The notes under the pieces were generated by a model. It saw nothing but the letters and a program-made list of their open reading frames with translations, was not told the origin of the DNA and ran no database searches. This document shows, piece by piece, positions 15,018 through 19,403 of a stretch of DNA of 19,403 nt. The stretch spans positions 1 through 19,403 of the forward strand of contig DASZHC010000143.1 of the NCBI GenBank assembly GCA_035938215.1, in the 5' to 3' direction. How positions within the stretch are numbered: position 1 is the first letter of the stretch; every line of letters begins with the position of its first letter. Both the position numbers and the translations under genes were made by a program. This DNA is from DASZHC01 sp035938215. GTDB lineage: Bacteria; Verrucomicrobiota; Verrucomicrobiia; Chthoniobacterales; JAFAMB01.

Positions 15018-16559
15018 GTGAACGGTTCGTTTCCCCTCCGGCAGATTCTGGTAGCGCTGATTCTTCTCCCGGCGCTCTACCTTAATTTCGTCATTTACCA
15101 GACCGGGAATGCCTGGGTTGCCCTTGCAATGTTGATCGTGCTTGCGCTCGCGGGTTTTGTTTACCTGAGTGAGTCCGCCTACACATTTCGATATCTTTTC
15201 CCGGGATTTCTAGGATTTGGGCTCTTCGTGATTTTTCCGATCGCGTACATGGTGTTTCTCAGTTTCACCAAGTACAGCTCACAGAACCTCCTGGACTTCG
15301 ACCGCTGTGTGGGACTGTTTCGACAGGAAACTGTTCCGGCCGGAAAGGTGTCCTATAAGTACAAACTGTATGCGCAGGACGACGGGCAGTATATTCTGTA
15401 TCTCGAGGATGAAAAAGATCCGACCAAGCGGTTCGCATCCGGTCCTTTTGAGCTTACGCCTGGTGTGCAGCCAAAGGTCCAACAGGAGCCGGTGAAGTTA
15501 AGCGCTTTGGGTCAGATCGAAGAGGTGAATGGGAGGCCATTGGTAACGGGTCAAATAACCCGGGAAAAGCTCCTTGTTCCAATGAGAGGCCGCCAATTTG
15601 CGCTTCCGGACGATACACTGCTCGGGATGGAAGGCTTGACGAAATTCGGGTCTAGGGAGCGGGTCTGGACGGTCAACCAGGATGGTTCACTGACCAACAA
15701 AAAAGATGGGAGTGTTATCAAACCGGATTTCCAACAAGGCTTTTTCGTCAATGATAAGGGAGAAAAGGTTGGGGTCGGTTTCAGGACATTTTCGGGAGTC
15801 GATAACTACATCAGAATTTTCTCCGATCCCCGGATTCAAGGGCCGTTCCTCAGAATATTTCTTTGGACTGTGGCTTTCTCCGGGTTTTCGGTCATTCTAA
15901 CCTTTGCTGTGGGTATTTTGCTAGCAGTTGTTCTTGAGCGAAAAGACCTGGAATTTCGGAAAGGATATCGGACGCTGCTTATCCTGCCTTATGCCGTTCC
16001 GGCTGTCCTCTCGATCTTGATTTTCAAAGGGATTTTCAATCAGGAGTTCGGCGCGGTGAACGCGTTTCTGAAGGCAATTTTCGGCTTTGCGCCGGAGTGG
16101 GAGACAAATCCATGGGGAGCACGTGCGATGATTCTGATAGTGAATGTCTGGCTGGGCTATCCTTACATGATGCTGATCTGCACCGGGATGCTACAGTCGA
16201 TTCCATCTGCGATTTACGAGGCGAGTTCGATTGATGGAAGCAATCCAATAACCGATTTTTTTGAGTTAACGCTGCCGCTCGTTATTTCTCCCATGATTCC
16301 GATTTTGATATCGAGCTTTGCGTTTAACTTTAATAACTTCAATCTCATTTATCTTCTCAGCTCTGGCGGGCCGAAGATGGTGGGGGGAGGGATTGCCGGT
16401 GAGACGGACTTGCTGGTGAATTACACTTTCAATATCGCTTTTCGCGACTCCGGGACCAACTACGGCCTTGCAAGTGCGATCGCGACTGTCCTGTTTTTTA
16501 TCGTGGGTTTCCTTGCGTGGATAAATTTAAGGATGACAGGAAGAAGCGTTAAAATATAG
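15018..16559 (+). CDS. malF: MalF-like ABC transporter permease with large periplasmic domain
   Basis: A 513-residue inner-membrane permease aligning along its length with E. coli MalF (514). Three N-terminal membrane segments (about residues 8-90) come first. They are followed by the large P2-type periplasmic domain (about 92-265, beginning KYSSQNLLDFDR and ending before FSGVDNYIRIF), which in MalF contacts the binding protein. The core permease membrane segments follow. The cytoplasmic EAA loop EASSIDGSNPITDFFELTLP (about 401-420) docks the ATPase. ILPYAVPAVLSILIFKGIFN, WLGYPYMM and FAFNFNNFNLI are strongly MalF-like. It starts with GTG two bases after the malE stop and ends directly before the malG ATG, so it is clearly in one operon. 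No ATPase gene accompanies it. Confidence 0.95.
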   Translation: MNGSFPLRQILVALILLPALYLNFVIYQTGNAWVALAMLIVLALAGFVYLSESAYTFRYLFPGFLGFGLFVIFPIAYMVFLSFTKYSSQNLLDFDRCVGLFRQETVPAGKVSYKYKLYAQDDGQYILYLEDEKDPTKRFASGPFELTPGVQPKVQQEPVKLSALGQIEEVNGRPLVTGQITREKLLVPMRGRQFALPDDTLLGMEGLTKFGSRERVWTVNQDGSLTNKKDGSVIKPDFQQGFFVNDKGEKVGVGFRTFSGVDNYIRIFSDPRIQGPFLRIFLWTVAFSGFSVILTFAVGILLAVVLERKDLEFRKGYRTLLILPYAVPAVLSILIFKGIFNQEFGAVNAFLKAIFGFAPEWETNPWGARAMILIVNVWLGYPYMMLICTGMLQSIPSAIYEASSIDGSNPITDFFELTLPLVISPMIPILISSFAFNFNNFNLIYLLSSGGPKMVGGGIAGETDLLVNYTFNIAFRDSGTNYGLASAIATVLFFIVGFLAWINLRMTGRSVKI

Positions 16560-17468
16560 ATGCGAATGACTCCGGAACAAAAAGCTGTTGCTGGTAAGGC
16601 TGTGGCGCACGCTTTCCTCATTCTATTTGTCTGCCTGGTGCTTGTGCCATTCATTATGGTCATTTCTGCGTCGTTCCGCCAGGGGAACTTCGCTCCAAGC
16701 CGGTTAGTTCCGGACAAGGTTAGTTTTGATCACTGGAAATTTGTCCTCGGCATCCCTTATCAGGAAGTCGTCAATCCCGCGACTGGTGAGACGCGTCTGG
16801 TTAAAGCAGCGACGCCACCCCTGCTCTGGTTTTGGAACTCCATAAAAGTCTCGATGATCTCGTCTGCCGGAATCATTTGCCTTTCCGGGACGGCTGCCTA
16901 TGCCTTTTCAAGGCTCCGTTTCAAGTTCCGAGGTGTGACGCTGAACACGCTGCTTATTTTGCAGATGTTTCCGATGGTTCTGTCGTTAGTCGCGTTCTAT
17001 GTCATCCTGGATTTTGTGGGGCGATACGCCAGATGGCTTGGACTCAACACGCAGAGCGGTCTTATCATGGTCTATCTCGGTGGCATCTCCGGTTATATTT
17101 GGATGATCAAAGGTTACTTCGATACCATCCCCGCCAGTATGGAAGAATCGGCTCGAATCGATGGAGCTTCTCAGTTCCAGACTTTCCTTCGAATCTTGCT
17201 TCCGGTGAGTCTCCCAATTTTTGCGGTCGTCTTTATTCTATCGTTTATTTCATACATGTCTGAATATCCTGTCGCTTCCGTTGTTCTTCAGTCGAGTGAT
17301 AACTGGACGCTGGCTGTAGGAGCTAACTCTTTTCTATTCGAGCAGGAAAAGCTTTGGGGCCGATTCTCTGCGCTAGCGGTCTTGAGCGGCATTCCAATTA
17401 CGACGGTATTCTTGTTGTGCCAAAAGTTCATTGTCGGCGGGCTAACATCCGGCGGTGTGAAAGAGTAG
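16560..17468 (+). CDS. malG: MalG-like ABC transporter permease
   Basis: A 302-residue second permease subunit, paired with MalF in the import channel. Similarity to E. coli MalG (296 residues) runs from the first membrane segment through SFRQGNFAPSRLVPD, FDHWKFVLG, LLWFWNSIKVS, QMFPMVLSLVAFYVI, and the EAA loop EESARIDGASQFQTFLRILL (about residues 194-213) to the C-terminus GGLTSGGVKE. The last reproduces the MalG tail that reaches toward the ATPase interface. Its ATG directly follows the malF TAG with no gap, so translation is coupled. A 73-bp gap separates it from the GH32 gene; no terminator is obvious there, so the hydrolase is probably in the same transcript. Confidence 0.95.
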   Translation: MRMTPEQKAVAGKAVAHAFLILFVCLVLVPFIMVISASFRQGNFAPSRLVPDKVSFDHWKFVLGIPYQEVVNPATGETRLVKAATPPLLWFWNSIKVSMISSAGIICLSGTAAYAFSRLRFKFRGVTLNTLLILQMFPMVLSLVAFYVILDFVGRYARWLGLNTQSGLIMVYLGGISGYIWMIKGYFDTIPASMEESARIDGASQFQTFLRILLPVSLPIFAVVFILSFISYMSEYPVASVVLQSSDNWTLAVGANSFLFEQEKLWGRFSALAVLSGIPITTVFLLCQKFIVGGLTSGGVKE

Positions 17469-17541
17469 GAATACCAGCGCATTTTGACTGATTGCGCCCC
17501 ACCGGAATTCTGTCGGCGTTGTATTTGACTCATTTATTGAA

Positions 17542-19020
17542 ATGACTGGAAGCTCCCTTTACCCCTTGTACAACGAACCTTTTCGTCCTCAATATCATTT
17601 TACGCCGCCAGCCGGTTTCATGAACGATCCTGCCGGCCTCGTCTATTGGAATGGTTGGCAACTTTACTATCAATATAACCCTTTAAATATGAAGGCGGGC
17701 TATCCAAGTTGGGGGCACGCATTCAGCCATGACCTTCTGCATTGGCAAAGTCTGCCGATAGCGATTCCGAACGCGCCGGAGGGACAAATTTTTACCGGCA
17801 GCGCAGTTGTTGACCCCGAGAATAGTAGCGGGTTTTTCCGCGACGCCGGGCTGGTAGCGATTTATACTTTGAGCAAACCAGACAAAGAGGTTCAGGACAT
17901 CGCCTACAGTGAGAATGGGGGCGTGACGTTCATGAAATATGGCGCTAACCCGGTCCTTGACCTCGACTACCCTAATTGCCGGGATCCGAAGGTATTTTGG
18001 CATGCTCCGTCCGGCCGCTGGGTTTTGGCGATAGCGCTTCCACAAGCGCGTCAGGTTCTCTTTTATGCGTCGTCCAACCTGAAAAAATGGAGCTTCTTAA
18101 GCCGCTTTGGCCCTGTCGGCATTGAAGAATGCAAGTGGGAGTGTCCGAACTTGCTGGAGCTTCCCGTGGAAGGCAGCGACGAGAAAAAGTGGGTGCTTTT
18201 ACTTGGAATCAATCCCGGGGCGCCTCTTGGAGGAAGCATCAATATCTATTATATCGGCGATTTTGACGGAACATCTTTCCAAGCCGAGGAAACGACTACC
18301 AGGGTGATGGATTTTGGTAAGGATTACTACGCCGTTCAGACGTTTAACAACGCTCCGGAAAACGAGACAATTGCAATCGGCTGGGCGAGTAATTGGCAAT
18401 ACGCTCAGATCGTTCCGACCTATCCGTGGCGGGGAGCATTCAGCATTCCGCGCGTTCTCAGCCTGCGCAGAAACAGAGGTCCCGGTGGCCCGCTTCTCGC
18501 GCAGAACCCCGTTTCACTGGAAACCCTGCGCGACAAGACGTTGTATGAAGGTTCGGCGCTGCTTGGGAGCCATCGGCTTTCTATTGCGCTTCAGGGAAAC
18601 GCGAGTTTCGAATTCAAGACGACGTTGGTCGTCAGGCCCGATCAAGAGGGCGCGCGGTCGCGGTTTGCGATCGATCTTCTGAATTCAGCCGGAGAAAAGG
18701 TCACGATCGGATACGATTGGTCGACGGCGGGGATCTTCGTGAATCGCGGTCAAGCCCTCGGTTTTTCTGATCCGCTGTTTTCGCCTTACTTTGAGACAAC
18801 TTGCGTAGACGCGGGCGATTCGCTTAAGCTCCATGTTCTTGTGGACCGCTCGATGCTGGAAGTTTTCGTCAACGATGGCATCCAGGTGTGCACGTCGGTT
18901 TTCTATATGCAGGGCGGCTCACCGGCGGAAATGGTCTGGCGCGCAGAGAATGGCGGTGTCGATGTGAAGGATCTCCGGGCCTATACGTTAAAGAGCGTTT
19001 GGAAACAAATGATCCCCTAG
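17542..19020 (+). CDS. GH32 beta-fructofuranosidase (sucrose/fructan hydrolase), cytoplasmic
   Basis: A 492-residue glycoside hydrolase family 32 enzyme that cleaves terminal beta-fructosyl bonds of sucrose, inulin- or levan-type oligosaccharides with retention. The catalytic triad is visible: nucleophile D29 in GFMNDPAG, the transition-state stabiliser in CRDPKVFW (RDP 147-149), and acid/base E200 in KWECPNL. Other family blocks are LYYQYNP, WGHAFSHDLLHW, IFTGSAVV, GKDYYAVQTF and IAIGWASNW. The five-bladed propeller (to about 320) is followed by a C-terminal beta-sandwich (about 340-490, with DRSMLEVFVNDG). The N-terminus has no signal peptide, so the substrate must be imported, fitting the upstream MalEFG-type transporter. 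Levanase/exo-inulinase and invertase members cannot be separated by eye. Confidence 0.95.
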   Translation: MTGSSLYPLYNEPFRPQYHFTPPAGFMNDPAGLVYWNGWQLYYQYNPLNMKAGYPSWGHAFSHDLLHWQSLPIAIPNAPEGQIFTGSAVVDPENSSGFFRDAGLVAIYTLSKPDKEVQDIAYSENGGVTFMKYGANPVLDLDYPNCRDPKVFWHAPSGRWVLAIALPQARQVLFYASSNLKKWSFLSRFGPVGIEECKWECPNLLELPVEGSDEKKWVLLLGINPGAPLGGSINIYYIGDFDGTSFQAEETTTRVMDFGKDYYAVQTFNNAPENETIAIGWASNWQYAQIVPTYPWRGAFSIPRVLSLRRNRGPGGPLLAQNPVSLETLRDKTLYEGSALLGSHRLSIALQGNASFEFKTTLVVRPDQEGARSRFAIDLLNSAGEKVTIGYDWSTAGIFVNRGQALGFSDPLFSPYFETTCVDAGDSLKLHVLVDRSMLEVFVNDGIQVCTSVFYMQGGSPAEMVWRAENGGVDVKDLRAYTLKSVWKQMIP

Positions 19021-19034
19021 CTTAGCTAGCTAAG
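19021..19034. other. Perfect 14-bp palindrome abutting the GH32 stop
   Basis: CTTAGCTAGCTAAG is fully self-complementary and starts at the base after the TAG stop. No T-run follows, so it is not a standard intrinsic terminator. It may be a protein-binding dyad or contribute to 3'-end structure. Confidence 0.4.
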
Positions 19035-19052
19035 TACAACTATTCGGAGTTA

Positions 19053-19130
19053 CGGTGACGTATTTTTAGCGTGGAATCGGTGACGTAATCTGATACGCCG
19101 GGCTCCCGCAGCCTGATGGAATACGTCACC
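19053..19130. repeat. GGTGACGTA direct repeats with an inverted partner
   Basis: CGGTGACGTA occurs at 19053-19062 and 19078-19087, and TACGTCACC at 19122-19130 is the inverse of its core, so either upstream copy could pair with it in a stem-loop. The same GGTGACGT word occurs in inverse form (GACGTCACC, 11923-11931) beside tandem repeat copy 1, suggesting it belongs to the edge of the repeat family. Confidence 0.5.
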
Positions 19131-19133
19131 TAT

Positions 19134-19218
19134 CAAGCCTGCATCGATCATGGTAGGGACGAACGCATGGCCGTTGTTGGCCGATTCCCTCGGGGGGGCG
19201 TCCGCTTCGTCGGCGCCG
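19134..19218. repeat. Dispersed repeat, copy 3 (inverse orientation)
   Basis: The reverse complement of copies 1 and 2 can be followed here from CAAGCCTGCATCGATCATGG through GGCCGATTCCCTCG to GTCGGCGCCG, with more divergence than between copies 1 and 2. The linker after it (GTGAAATGG) also resembles the sequence flanking copy 1. The next unit's hairpin follows at 19246-19265, so this was a tandem array like that at 11943-12179. Confidence 0.85.
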
Positions 19219-19245
19219 TGAAATGGCTTGATATCGGCGAACCGC

Positions 19246-19268
19246 GGCTGCGAGGGACCGCAGCCCTC
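19246..19268. repeat. Repeat hairpin forming the 5' exon side of the intron
   Basis: GGCTGCG-AGGGAC-CGCAGCC (19246-19265) is the same 7-bp-stem hairpin as in copy 2, read in the other direction, followed by CTC. In copy 2 the next bases are CAAGCC; here they are replaced by GTGCGCC. This marks a precise insertion point after 19268. Confidence 0.85.
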
Positions 19269-19403
19269 GTGCGCCTGAGAGTGCGCACCAACAGCGGGGT
19301 GAGAGTCCCCGCCGGACAGAGCACTGGCTGTCCGTAGCTGAAGGCAACTGCGTCGTCGAGAGACTGGGTGGGGAGCAGCCGGATGCGAATGACCAGTCCA
19401 TAA
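19269..19403 (+). mobile_element. 5' part of a probable group II intron, cut by the window end
   Basis: From 19269 the sequence has the look of a bacterial group II intron domain I. It opens with the 5' motif GTGCG, followed by consecutive stem-loops: GTGCGC/GCGCAC (19269-19288 region), CGGGG-TGAGAG-TCCCCG and GGACAG/CTGTCC. It then has the GTAGCTGAAGGCAACTGCG block typical of many bacterial introns. No reverse-transcriptase frame is in the visible 135 bases; the maturase ORF would lie beyond. The start coincides with the loss of similarity to the uninterrupted repeat copy 2, which independently supports an insertion here. Insertion just after a hairpin is a trait of group IIC introns, but I cannot fix the class from this fragment. 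Confidence 0.65.

Overview
The window looks like chromosome from a Gram-negative soil bacterium, most likely a Verrucomicrobiota member (Chthoniobacterales-like). This is inferred from the combination of a MalE/MalF/MalG-type importer with the long MalF periplasmic domain, the RecA sequence, moderate GC and dispersed palindromic repeats. No 16S rRNA or other decisive marker is present, so the assignment is tentative.

Layout. 1-1643 is the edge of a probable integrated element: a short unrecognised reading frame, a tyrosine recombinase (minus) and a tRNA-Val(GAC) (minus) whose 3' end faces the recombinase. 1864-2660 is a decayed zinc alcohol dehydrogenase broken by frameshifts and a deletion. 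2907-6359 encodes a large SWIM/SNF2 helicase. 6379-8210 is a leftward cluster: HxlR regulator, then a six-Asp-box beta-propeller gene, then a MoaD/ThiS-like small protein whose start overlaps the propeller stop. A divergent NADP-binding oxidoreductase (8284-8943) faces the HxlR gene across a short operator-like gap. 8967-11284 holds recA and a quinone oxidoreductase, both leftward. This two-gene block is bounded almost to the base by a 21-22 bp inverted repeat, and a third copy lies just beyond. 11427-11920 is the remnant of a psicose/tagatose-3-epimerase-like gene, followed by a tandem pair of 132-bp-period repeats.

The right third is a carbohydrate locus: a LacI-family regulator (12337-13374), a spacer with a palindromic element and a LacI-type operator candidate, then malE, malF and malG homologues packed 0-2 bp apart, then a cytoplasmic GH32 beta-fructosidase (17542-19020). 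The transporter closely resembles the enteric maltose importer, but the only enzyme beside it is a sucrose/fructan hydrolase, and no MalK ATPase is in view. The simplest reading is LacI-controlled import of a disaccharide or short fructo-oligosaccharide, followed by cleavage in the cytoplasm.

The last 135 bases look like the 5' part of a group II intron. It begins exactly where a copy of the dispersed repeat, known uninterrupted at 12159-12178, stops matching, directly after the repeat's 7-bp-stem hairpin. The most interesting items are this intron/repeat-hairpin association, the inverted repeats framing recA-qor, the translationally coupled propeller/MoaD-like pair, and the MalEFG/GH32 pairing with one altered sugar-pocket residue.
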